Positions 1 to 10,900 of a DNA stretch of 64,000 bases are shown one piece after another (position 1 is the stretch's first letter; each line of letters begins with the position of its first letter). The notes below the pieces were generated by a model. The model did no database searches. It was not told the origin of the DNA and was given only the letters and a program-made list of their open reading frames with translations. Source of the DNA: Xanthostigma xanthostigma (Eukaryota > Arthropoda > Insecta > Raphidioptera > Raphidiidae); assembly GCA_963575645.1 (NCBI GenBank), contig OY754473.1:5208001-5272000 (forward strand). The letters are read 5' to 3'. The position numbers and the translations under genes are program-made.

Positions 1-732
1 TAGTTGTCTGAATAACATATATAAAAATCAGGCATTTAAAAATAAGTGAAGTTCATTAATTTTTCTCTGAGCTTTAAAGCGTCTGTCAGAAGTTGTGGTC
101 AGCGGAAAGTGACTGGCGATACTGGATACTAATTTATAGTGATATTTTACAAAACATACCTATATAAATATCAGCCATTTAAATTTAAATTAAGTGGCTC
201 TTATTTTTACTCACCTTTCTCACCTGGTACCTGTACATTTGTCACAGACTCAATGATGGAGGTACGCCAAGCGTTCTAAGTACATAAAACACTACTCAAA
301 ACGTAAGGTTTCATTTATTTAAAAATAGGTTGTGTCTGGCGGCTCTGGGATCTTGGGCTATTAGCGTCGCTATAGAATCCAGGGCTGAACGAACGACAGT
401 GGAACCTGACATTTCGAAATTTTCTTGACGCCGCTATTTCAACACGAAACTCAAGGTTCCGCTGTACATTTCGCTGTAAAAAATAACCATCAGAATGTCA
501 AATTTACGTGTAAATAAAAACGTCCGATAAGCATTTTGCTTCAATGTAGAATGTGCTACGCAAAATCGATTCAAAATAGAAAACAGAGTCCTTTTTTTTA
601 AATCTCTTTTGTTTTTTTCTTAACAGAGCTGGCTGCAGTACCGGAATCGCTTCAGTAACAATGACGCCCCGCTACAAGTCCTTAAAATATCCTTAGCTTA
701 ACAATAATGTTAGTTTTAAACCTGGAATTAAC
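1..732. other. Unassigned A+T-rich DNA
   Basis: No coding exon, RNA gene or paired inverted repeat was recognised. The troponin I exons starting at 7888 need upstream partners; none was found here. Confidence 0.5.
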
Positions 733-1220
733 GAATGCTAACAGAGTTAGCTCCTTGAAATTCCCTTCGCTTAACACTAAACCCGGGAATGCATTAACAC
801 ACCTCACCCACCTCCTTTTTTTTGTAGTCGATTAAAGATAAAATACATTTTCGCTAACAAAGTTAGCGTCGATAATTAAAGCTACACTAATGCCAATGTT
901 TTTATTTTTATATATAAAGAAACCTTGTGTGTTGAATTCTATTGCGGTATTTTGTTAGCTTAACATTGTTAGCGGAACAAATTTAAAAACTAACAATATT
1001 TTTTTATTTTTATACAGAAAAATTCGACTTTTGTGTTCAACTTTAATAGCGAATATTGTTAGCGTCTGATGACGCTAACATTGTTAGCGTAATCTAGGCT
1101 TCATGTCAAAGTGATTTCAAACTTAAATTTAACCCAAATTAAAGCAAATTTTGACCTTTGATGTCGATGCGTCCATAAATAACTATATATATATAAAAAA
1201 AAAGCTAACTTTGTTAGCAC
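733..1220. repeat. Cluster of GCTAAC/GTTAGC motifs
   Basis: At least 11 copies of GCTAAC or its complement GTTAGC lie within about 490 bp. Four form the same 15-bp palindrome GCTAAC-N3-GTTAGC, near 735, 853, 1074 and 1203; the spacers are AGA, AAA, ATT and TTT. Chance would give well under one copy of this hexamer here. The spacing between palindromes is irregular (about 120-220 bp), so it is not a plain tandem repeat. Function unknown. Confidence 0.75.
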
Positions 1221-2180
1221 AAAAATGTCTGCTTAAGCTATTAATTAAATAAAACTGTAGTACATTTTGATCAATATTTTATTTTTTTACCGGTTTTTTG
1301 TACATAGGTACATACTTCTTGAATGTATCCAATAAAATAACAAATTGTTTTTCTTCCTGCATGGGAACATATTATAACTGCCCACAAACATTTTTTCACG
1401 GATCTTTTTAGTTTGCTGTTAATTTTTTTTCCAAAAACCCAGTATGGCACTTCTTGCTGACCGTAACAAAACAAATTTATGGAATTTGTTTTTGTGGAAT
1501 TTAAAACGTGTGAAATTTTTTTTCAAAATTATCGGATAGTTTTTTAGCGCCATTTATATTTGAAAATCGTTAAAACAAGAGAATTATCGCATTATTTTTG
1601 TTTTATCAAAATTATAACTTAAATAAATTCAGCAATCATTTTTTTTAATCGTTAAATATCAAAATCTACCATTTTGTTTATATTGTTTTTAATGTTGAAA
1701 TGCCTCTTTATTTTTTACGAGACAATTTCTCTTTGAATGAAATTAATGAAAGATTTATTTTTCGCTATAAAAAACTCAAAAACAGATTAATCTGTGATAC
1801 AGCCGTATTTTTAACACAGTATTTGATGATAATACTCAATGAGACCGAAACGTCATCCAAATGCTTTTTTTGCGTAAATAGTTTTCTCCTTAAACGCCTA
1901 ATAATTTTTGCCAAACACATACCGGAGAAGTTATTTTTTAAAAATTTGTGTTTTCAAAACGACCGCTCGACATATACGAAGCTACGTTGTGCTGCCACTA
2001 ACGGAGCTAGCAAATAGCCACATTGTCTTCTGTATTTTGGGAACGTGTCAGGACATTTTTCTAGCTTCACTGCGGCACAGTTTCATTCGTAGCGAGCGGT
2101 ACACTTGCCATAACTTCGTAGACATTGATGATTTTCGAAAAATGTAAAGTTGATTTTTTTTTATAAAAAATACAGCGCAA
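1221..2180. other. A+T-rich DNA without recognised features
   Basis: Short open frames occur on both strands, but they have no recognisable domain and no coding-like composition. Confidence 0.5.
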
Positions 2181-2608
2181 TACAGGGTGTATCACAGGAA
2201 ACAGTACATAGGGAAAGTACACAGTACAAATTAATTGAGATCAGAGATTGCTTTGCCCTCTATTCAGAGGTCGTTACCATGGTTACCGCGGTGTTCCTAC
2301 ACGGTATACAGTAACAAATGCATATTGCTGTTTTTTTTTATTTCAATTTAGTAATGTTAGACATACTTTTTATAACCTGCTTAATTCAAAATGGAGGTTT
2401 ATTTGGAACATTGGCTTTAATTTTTTATTCTGTTTGTTTCGTTTAATTAATTATTAATAAAAAAAATAATTTCTTGATAAAAAATCGTTTCATTAATAAA
2501 AATAAATTCAAGTTATTAAATAATGGTTAGTCAGCGTTACCATGATACCCATTGTCATATGTAGCCAAAGTAATAGTTGATCCTAACTAATTCGTGATAC
2601 ACCCTGTA
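2181..2608. mobile_element. MITE with CAGGGTGTATCAC terminal inverted repeats
   Basis: CAGGGTGTATCAC at the left is matched by GTGATACACCCTG at the right, each next to a TA dinucleotide. Size (about 425 bp), TA flanks and lack of coding suggest a non-autonomous Tc1/mariner-type element. Confidence 0.75.
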
Positions 2609-4142
2609 TAAAGTCACATTAGATGTTCATAACATTATTAATAAAAGTGCTTTGTACCGAAACGATTCTAAGTACGCAATCCTAACCTCAAAAACTTACG
2701 TGACCGTCACTTCCTTTTGTTTTTTGTGAGCGATTTTTTTTCTAACAATTTTTTCAGAATACACAATGGTGGAAGACAAAATAATAATATGTGTTCCTAA
2801 ACCCGAAACCTCACACGCAAATTAAAAAAAAATAGTGATATTTATTAAAACAGTAATCAAATATCGTACATACACAAAATGGCCGACTGTCGCACATACA
2901 CAAGATGGCCGATTGTGAAGGAATGTTGGAAGTGCCATGCTAATCATGTTTTTTTGTATAATATTATAAATATGATTTTATTCATTTTTACCGCCCCCCC
3001 CCCCTCTCTTTTCTAACCCCTGTGATTGTATGTTACAGTGTACACACGATTTTTCGTATCTTTTTTCAAAGGAGTTTCATCATTGAATTGAATCGATTTT
3101 GTTTAAACGCATTTTTATAATATGGTCAGATAATTAACCAATTTTAAAACAAATCATTTGTCTATACGCATTTTTTAACAGTTTGTCTATAACGGTGTCG
3201 CTATTCATTTTCAAAACGGCTGCTCTGACCTTGCAAGGTCACTGTATTGAGGTCTTTTGTGGCAAGAATCGAAGGTCAACTTTTCTTCCCCTAGTTAGGT
3301 TTACTTATCATTGAGACAGGAAATTATCTCAATCAGTAAACTTATCGAGACGTAAGAAATGTCGATCTTTATTTTTTTATCGCGTTCTATTTTACTTTTA
3401 GCAGCCTTTCCAGTTTTAAAAATACCATTTTATTATGACCATATTATTTCTTGTAATATATTATACATATATTTTTTATTATAAATATTGTTTTGATATG
3501 CCGTAGGTCAAACGTTGCAAGATGGCTGTTTTGACACAGAAAAAGTTTTTTTTTTCTCAAATTCGTTATTTCTTAAACTCTTTGCGTTGCTTGCGTCACA
3601 CTGTTTTTGTGAAAATGTCTTTTGATATAGTTGAAAACAATAAATCTATAGTAAAATCTGAAAGTCGTATCAAAAACCGATCAGTCAAAAAAACTGTGGC
3701 TTTCGAACCCACTTCTGTTCTAATTAATTTTAATTTTATATGTACGCAATGGGATAAACTTTGTTCTTCACGTCGTTCGCGAAGCTTTCGTCCTGAGAAA
3801 GTATATTTAAAGACAGGCCACGTTCGATTATCGCGATAAAGGAATAACTGCGTTTAAAAATTCAGTATTTTTCGTCGCATATAATTTTGAACTCGTGTGT
3901 CAAGACAGATCTTCTTTGAACGTTTTTAGACGATTTTGTAATGTTTCGAACGTGTACAGGTAAAGCTGAACAAGACCAGCTGATTGTTCCAGATATGGGT
4001 TTCTTTGTCGTGCATTTATATCGGTACCATGTTTTGTTATTTGCCTGTCGATAATTTCCAGCAACTAAAAACTTCGCCGGGATAATTCAGTAACAAGTTT
4101 TTATCGTAAAAAGATTCGTTTCACGTGAACAAACAATTGAAT
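2609..4142. other. Non-coding DNA with a C-homopolymer tract
   Basis: A run of about 13 C lies near 2992-3005. The 105-codon frame at 3522-3839 has no recognisable domain and is probably chance. Confidence 0.5.
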
Positions 4143-4880
4143 GTTGCATAGCGTTCGTTTGTTCGCGGCAAGCGAACGAACGTGAATAAATTAATTCACT
4201 TGTGTTCGCTTCGACATCACAGTGTGCGAACGAATAAACGCTATTTTGTGAACGAGCATGAGCGAATTAATTCGCTTGTGTTCGCTTCGTCATCGCAGTG
4301 TGCAAGCGAATAAAAGCGATTATTTGTTTCGGCGAAAGTGAACGAACATGAACGAAGTGATTCGCTTGTGTTCGCTTTGTCCTTACAGCGTGCGAACGAA
4401 TAAACGCGATTTTGTGTTTCGGCGGAAGTGAACGAGCATGAACGAAGCGATTAGTTTGTGTTCGCTTCGTCATCACAGTATGCGAGCGAGTAAAAATCAA
4501 CACTAGACAAAATAAACATTGAACGAATTGATGCGAATTTTCTTCAGTGATTCGTCACATTACCGAACATAACGTGAACGAATACGAAGTATTTCGCTTG
4601 CTAGCGTTTTTTTAAAGCGAACGAATTTTTCGTTCGTTTGATATTTTATATATTTGCGTTTCGGTGTTTATTTTTGTTGATTCATTGTTCGCTCATTTAA
4701 GTGTACATAGCTTTATTAACGAAGCGAACATGAGCGAATTGATTCGTTCATGTTAGTCGGCGAAATACGAAACAACGAAAAATGCAGTTCGCTCGTTTGT
4801 CTATGACGAAAATTTTGAGATGTTTGCAATTTAATTATTTTGCTGAAGCGAAACCCGACGAACACGAGCGAATAATTTTA
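4143..4880. repeat. Degenerate tandem repeat rich in GAACGAA/TTCGCTT
   Basis: Units of about 77-90 bp recur between 4165 and 4500, each with GAACGA(A/G)CATGA(A/G)CGAA followed by TTGTGTTCGCTTCG and a CA(G/C)AGTGTGCGAACGAAT-like stretch. Related GAACGAA motifs continue, less regularly, to about 4880. The open frame on the minus strand reflects the repeat, not a gene. Confidence 0.7.
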
Positions 4881-6803
4881 GTAACAAACAAATGAATGCT
4901 GGAAACTGTTGATCTATAAATATGTAAATATTGTTTCATTGTACATTTATGTTCAGATGTTTATATTTTTTTTTTTTTTTTTGAAAATATGGAAGTTCAT
5001 ATAACACTGCGTGAGTAAATTTTCAATACCGATAAAAGTTGAAGCAAAAATTTATAGACGCGGTGAAAATATTAGTAGTTACAATATTCAAATCAAATCT
5101 AATGATTTCGTAATAATTATGTCGATTTTAATGAAATCTTGGAAAAGTTCAAACTTTTAACTACACGTTATTCTGCTTCCATAATTTTAAAAAGAAACGA
5201 TTGTACTTGTTTTTTGTACAAATCAATTTCAAAACAACGCGAAACGCTTAAAAAATCAATCCTCAGATTTTGATAGTGTAATATTAAAAGCCGACGTTTC
5301 GCGAACATTGCTATTAATTTCTTCAGAGCAGATCTAAAAAGTTTCAAGCCAGATGCTTCTTCTCTCGGCCTATCAAAGACATCGTGTATTATACAGGGTG
5401 TTCTCGGCCTACTTATTTTATTGATGTGAAACATCTAATGGCGCGTTTGGTTGAGAGTAAAAGCGTGCAATTGTGACGACACTTTTATGGGAGAACGTTA
5501 CGTTTGTTGTTGGATTAAACATGACTTTAGTTGAAGGCGACATTTAGATTACAGGGCGAAATTCAGTTACTAGTATTTCGCGTGACGCTTATTGTGTGTA
5601 TGCGTTGGATTGCAACACGACTTTTGTTGTCGGGGACATCTGAGTTTTATTGGCTACTAGAATAGCCACTCAAGTGGCACTTCTAGTAACTTAAAGTTGC
5701 AATGTCCATAGGGCTTTGGGAAGTGTTCGTAGAGTGTCCATAGGGCTTTGTGACTTAAAATTACATTCTGCACGCACAAATATATGTTTTTAAAAATAAA
5801 ATACATTCCGTGTAAACGATAGGACAGCTAAAAATCCGGACTTTTTTTATTCGCTCTGAAGAATTTAACGGAATGTTAACGAAACGTTATCTGCTTGTAA
5901 ATATATCATACGATTGAAATCCGAAAAACAAAACCATCGTGAAAATTTCAAATCTATCACTCCCTACCCTAGAACTGGCATTGCCAAGTTGGGTAGGAAA
6001 ACTCAAATAATTACCTATTGTAAACTTATAGTCGAATAATGAGTAAACAAATAAATAAAATTTAAAAAAAAACACGATTAATTTAAAATTGATTTATTCG
6101 AAAGACAAGTACGATAACCTGATCGTCCTAATTTTCAGCCATCATCCAACGATCATTACATGCTCCCCTCTTCATTTGAATTTTTTTTTTTGGGAGAACA
6201 TATTTTTTTGAGTTTCTCCTCAAACATGTTACATAATAATATATATTTTTTTGGCGTACAATTTATGATTATTTTCTTTCAGAAAATGCTCATCTCTATA
6301 TAATATATATTTTTTTTTATTACCTATATACGAATCAGCGAATTAATGAAAATTTTCTTTTAAAAAATGGTTTATTTATTATTATTGTATAAAATATTGT
6401 ATATTTTTCCTTGTTATATCCTGACCCCGATCCTTGTAACTATAATAATGCCAACTGCAAATAATAATTTGCCTAATTTTCAATACTTCCATTACTTACA
6501 AAATATATTTAGCATAGTGCATTTGATGATTTGGTGTTTAATTTTTTGATGGTTTGCAAGGATATTTTCGGTATGTGAACATTTTTACTTTTAAGTTTTC
6601 ATTTTGCATGAATATCGCAGTTTTACTGGCAGAATGTATTTAAAAATCCGGAATGTAACCGAACAAACCTCCTCCACTGAGATTAATTCTAACCTCGAAC
6701 CGCGACGTCTTAGAGAACGCCGGGTTCGAGACCGCGGTGAACAGAGGAACCAATAGACAGTACACATTATTTTGTACTTCTTGTAATTTTAATGGAACCT
6801 ACC
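4881..6803. other. A+T-rich intergenic DNA
   Basis: An isolated transposon end, TACAGGGTGTTCTCGGCCTA, lies at 5393 with no partner. Near 5640-5700 there is a short imperfect palindrome around GCCACTCAAGTGGC. Nothing else was recognised. Confidence 0.5.
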
Positions 6804-7024
6804 CATTCGGAACCCAAAGGAATGGTGAGACCTCTGTTGAGAAATGCGCCGAACTGTCCTAAGGGGAGTTTTTGACAGATAAACATTGATTTAGAAAAGC
6901 ATGATGGAGCCTAACCTAACCTCCATCATGCTTTTCTAAATCAATGTTTACCTGTCAAAAAACCCCTTAGGACAGTTCAGCGCATTTCTCACCAGAGGTC
7001 TCACCATTCCTTTGGGTTCCGAAT
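6804..7024. mobile_element. Foldback MITE, family C copy 1
   Basis: Nearly the whole 221 bp is one inverted repeat: ATTCGGAACCCAAAGGAATG at the left pairs with the reverse complement at the right, and the arms meet at CCTAACCTAACC. Two more copies lie at 61575 and 62997, which supports mobility. Confidence 0.85.
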
Positions 7025-7074
7025 TATTTTTGGTGTATAGATAAAATAAACTAATATCAAATCATATATTATAC

Positions 7075-7110
7075 TGGCGCCCCACGTTGGGCGCCAGTAC
7101 AATATTAACT
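7075..7110 (-). mobile_element. Primer-binding-site remnant matching the 3' end of tRNA-Lys
   Basis: The minus strand reads TGGCGCCCAACGTGGGGC, the complement of an insect tRNA-Lys 3' end including CCA. This is the usual tRNA-Lys primer-binding site next to a 5' LTR. The site is also part of a perfect 26-bp palindrome. No gag or pol frame follows, so it is probably a relic; a palindrome of another origin is possible. Confidence 0.45.
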
Positions 7111-7887
7111 ATTGAACTCGAACATTTTTAGAAATCGAGCGTCCAAAATGTTCCTGTCGTCGCAAGCAAAGCGTTTTTATACCGCAAATTGTCACTATTT
7201 TGGCAATCGAACAGTTAAAAAAAACCTACTTTCTTGATAGGTAAAAAAAAATTCAAAAGAAAATAAATTGAATTATTTCGCTCAGCTTGCAGTGAGAATG
7301 TTCAAGTCGTGAATGGCCCGTTTTTTTTTTAAATACATTCTGCATTTATATAAAAAACAAAATGGCGATTGTTAACAGTGAACTATTTTTTGCACTTGTG
7401 TCTTTTTCTTCGATAGAAATCTATTTCACTGAGTGAAAAATGTCGGTTCGAAAAACGTAATTTTCCTTAGTAGCTTGTACATAATATATATTTCATTCCA
7501 TTTTTGTTTTTATACGAAATTTAGTTCACTGAATGAGCAATTTCGTACTCCATACATGCATAATTTCGTTGCAATCTACAATATTTTCGAAATTATTCGA
7601 ATTACGACTTGTAGAAAAAAGTTGTGGATTGTAATTTTGTTACAAGAAACATTGTTTTTTAATTTTTCTGAACGAACTATATCATTCGTTAATCATTATT
7701 ATTGTTGTTCAAATTTATTAAATTTTTTCCGTACTTAATTAATAAAAATATGTGAAATAACTTCTAAAATCTTTATTGAAAGATATTAATTCGATTAGTT
7801 TCTTGTAACTATATTTTTGTGTTGGATAGTTTAATGAAACTTTGTGCGTCCGAATTGAAACTTTAACGGTTCGTTATGTGGTTTTAG

Positions 7888-7931
7888 ATTTCCGACCTCA
7901 ACAGCCAAGTCAACGACCTTAGGGGCAAATT
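7888..7931 (+). CDS. wupA: Troponin I internal exon (ISDLNSQVNDLRGK + F)
   Basis: Acceptor TTTTAG before 7888; donor GTAAGT at 7932. The 44 nt encode 14 residues and two bases of a Phe codon, which the exon at 9738 completes with C. The peptide matches the region just before the inhibitory peptide. In Drosophila this part comes from mutually exclusive exon 6 variants; no second version was found here. Confidence 0.9.
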
Positions 7932-10900
7932 GTAAGTAAAATGACATCAGGCTTTATTACTTTTTTTCTTTGAACTTCACTTGGACCACCGTGTTGTGCG
8001 AAACAATTATCTAATATAAAAAACAAAGTCCCTACGCCGCGTCTGTCTGTCTGTCTGTCTGAACGCGATAAGCTCAAAAACTACCGTACGGGTTTTTATA
8101 CGGTTTTCACCAATGGACGGAGTGATTCAAGAGAAAGGTTTTGTATATAATTTGTATACAAAATCGCTGAACTAAGACGGCGTTTTGTCAAAAAAAAAAA
8201 AATGTTTTCTTACGCTTACCTGGCTAACGCTGGCCAAATTTTTAGTGATACAGCAAAACAATGTACTTTGATAGTTCTGCTGTGTAAGATGGGAAGGTCA
8301 ATATAATATTTCCAGAACAGTTTTGCACCCGAGCGAAACTGGGACGACCCGCCAGTCTTATATAAAACTAGCGGTCCCGCTCGGTTTCACCCGGGTGAAA
8401 AAGGAGGGACATGAGTACGCACGTTTATCTTAGTTTACCGACATGAATGTTGTGTCCAAATGTCATGATGATCGGAGCTACCGTTCAAAAGTTTTTTTCG
8501 CACGGACAAATTTTGAGATATATTTTGCGACATTTTTCATTGATGCTCCGCTCCTATTGGTCGTAACGTGATATTATATATAATTATATACTATAGCCTT
8601 CCTCGATAAATGGACTATCCAGAAAAAAAAACTATTTTCAATTCGATCCAGTAGTTCCTTAGATTAGCGCGTTCAACCAAACAAACAAACAGACTCTTCA
8701 GCTTTATAGTGTAGATAAAGTTTGTTAGTGCAGTACATGTATTAAAATTTTGTCTTTTACCTATAGGGTAGGACGGGGGAATGGCGTTCACTTAAGGAAA
8801 ACATGGTGTATTTTTTAAATTATTTAATATGAATCAAAATTAACAAGAGTAACAAAGTCTTTAATTATCGAGTAATCAACAATTTAACAACAAAAGCATA
8901 TATCTTTCACCTACTAGTAGTGGGAAAACATTATTAAAAAAACATGTTTGAGCGGCATTGCCCCTGACTTTGGGTAATGCCGCTCAGGGTCTCATAAAGA
9001 AGTGTACCCAACCCAATCTGGCTGTTTTGCTGCTTTGATCAAAATTGTTTTTGATATTGTTGCGCTCAGCAAATTTATAAACAAGTTGACGCAAATCTGC
9101 AACATTGAGTCCATAATATAGCGAGCCCAGCAACTTAACTTGTTCAGCAATTTCAGTTTCTTGCCGTTGGGTGAAAAACGGGCTTCTTCGGTCCAAGCCG
9201 CTTTAGCGGTGGTTCTTTGACGATTTCTTGGCATATCTATCTAAAACAATAAAAAAATAAGTCACTAAGGGGCAATGGCGCTCAGATGAGCGGTATAACC
9301 CCAACCGGTCATTTTGTAATTAATTTGAAACTTTAAAAAAATCATACACGATTGTTGAAAATTGACTGCAATATCACAAAATAGAATAGTTTATTGGCAA
9401 AAAAGTAAAATCAGTAATTAAATAAGCATTAAAGTTTTGGACTTACCGACAAAAAACACCTAATTAAAAATTAGATCAGTGCGGCCGCAAACGAAGAAAC
9501 GCTCTTCATAGTCACATGACGCGAGCTGACTGTCCGTTTGCAACGCTGTCTATTAGAGGCCCCGCCCCTCGCGCTTCACGCGACGCGACGTGTCGCTACG
9601 TTTCTTTTTGACAGAGTTACAGAGGTGAGCGCCATTACCCAGTGAGCGCCATTCCCCCTCCCTCCCCTACCTGTTAATTCTATTGTACAATATTTTTCAC
9701 TGCAATTATTTACACATGAATGACTTATTTTTTGCAGCATCAAACCAACCTTGAAAAAGGTATCCAAATATGAAAACAAATTCGCCAAATTGCAAAAGAA
9801 GGCGGCCGAATTCAACTTCCGTAATCAACTCAAAGTTGTCAAGAAGAAGGAGTTCACCCTTGAGGAAGACGACAAGGAGGTAAAATAACACTTGACAGTC
9901 ACTTGATTTTTTTATCAATATTATACATTGTTCGTTTATAATATTGTTTGTACGCGTTAAAAGGCGTACACAGTTCCGTGTATATTATGTCGCCGGGATA
10001 TTGTCAAACCCGTGATATTATAATCTCACTTAGTGAAATTATGAATCTTTGTCAATCGTGATATTGTAATTTCACTAGTGAAATTACAAAATCACGGATT
10101 TGACAATATCCCGGCGACATATATAACGCATGGACGGACGTGTCTCGGCCCGTCCGCCGGCCAGACTCATCGCTGCGACAGCGTCGTAAATATTTTGAAT
10201 CGTACGCGGTGATTATTTTTCGCAATATTTTTTTCATTTTTTACAATATCATATTTTTATTGACCTATAGTTGATTATATATAATATCTGTGTTTATTAT
10301 ATTTATTACACAATATATACAAGGTTCACACTAAAATTTTGTTGTAAAAATTAATGGTATATCACTTTCGGCCAGTGTGGTGTATACTATTTTTCTTCAT
10401 ACCTCGGTCGTAAGCACGCTTATTAAATGCATTAATTACATAAAAACACAGATAAAGCAAGAAGATTCGAGGTTATACGTAAAAACACGAATGACAGCCG
10501 TTCGCGACCATTAGCTAAACTGTACCTAATAGGGTTGCTATGGAAACGACATCTAAACAACAGTTGATTGGCTGTTTTCGATTTACGATCGCCCGAACAT
10601 TGGTGCGTGTAATCCCACCAAGGAGTAAATGTTAGACTTTCTGCCTTACAATATTGATGCCGAAAGTATGCACTTTCGATCGAGGTATGAAGAAAAAGAT
10701 TGTTTTGCAAATTTTACGAAAATAGGACACAGTCCTACGAATTTTCATTTTTACAAAAATAATAAATTCTGCCATGATAATGAATAACATAATATATATA
10801 TAAAACTAACAATAGACATTATCTTTGTTTATCAGACAGACAATTAATAGTATTTACTAATTTTTGCAACAAAATATGTTCAAAAAGCCCGCGTTCACTT

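Noticed and set aside
4267..4503. 78-codon frame with repeated HTVMTKRTQTNRFVHARSL-like units
   Set aside because: It is a translation of the noncoding GAACGAA tandem repeat; nothing supports expression.
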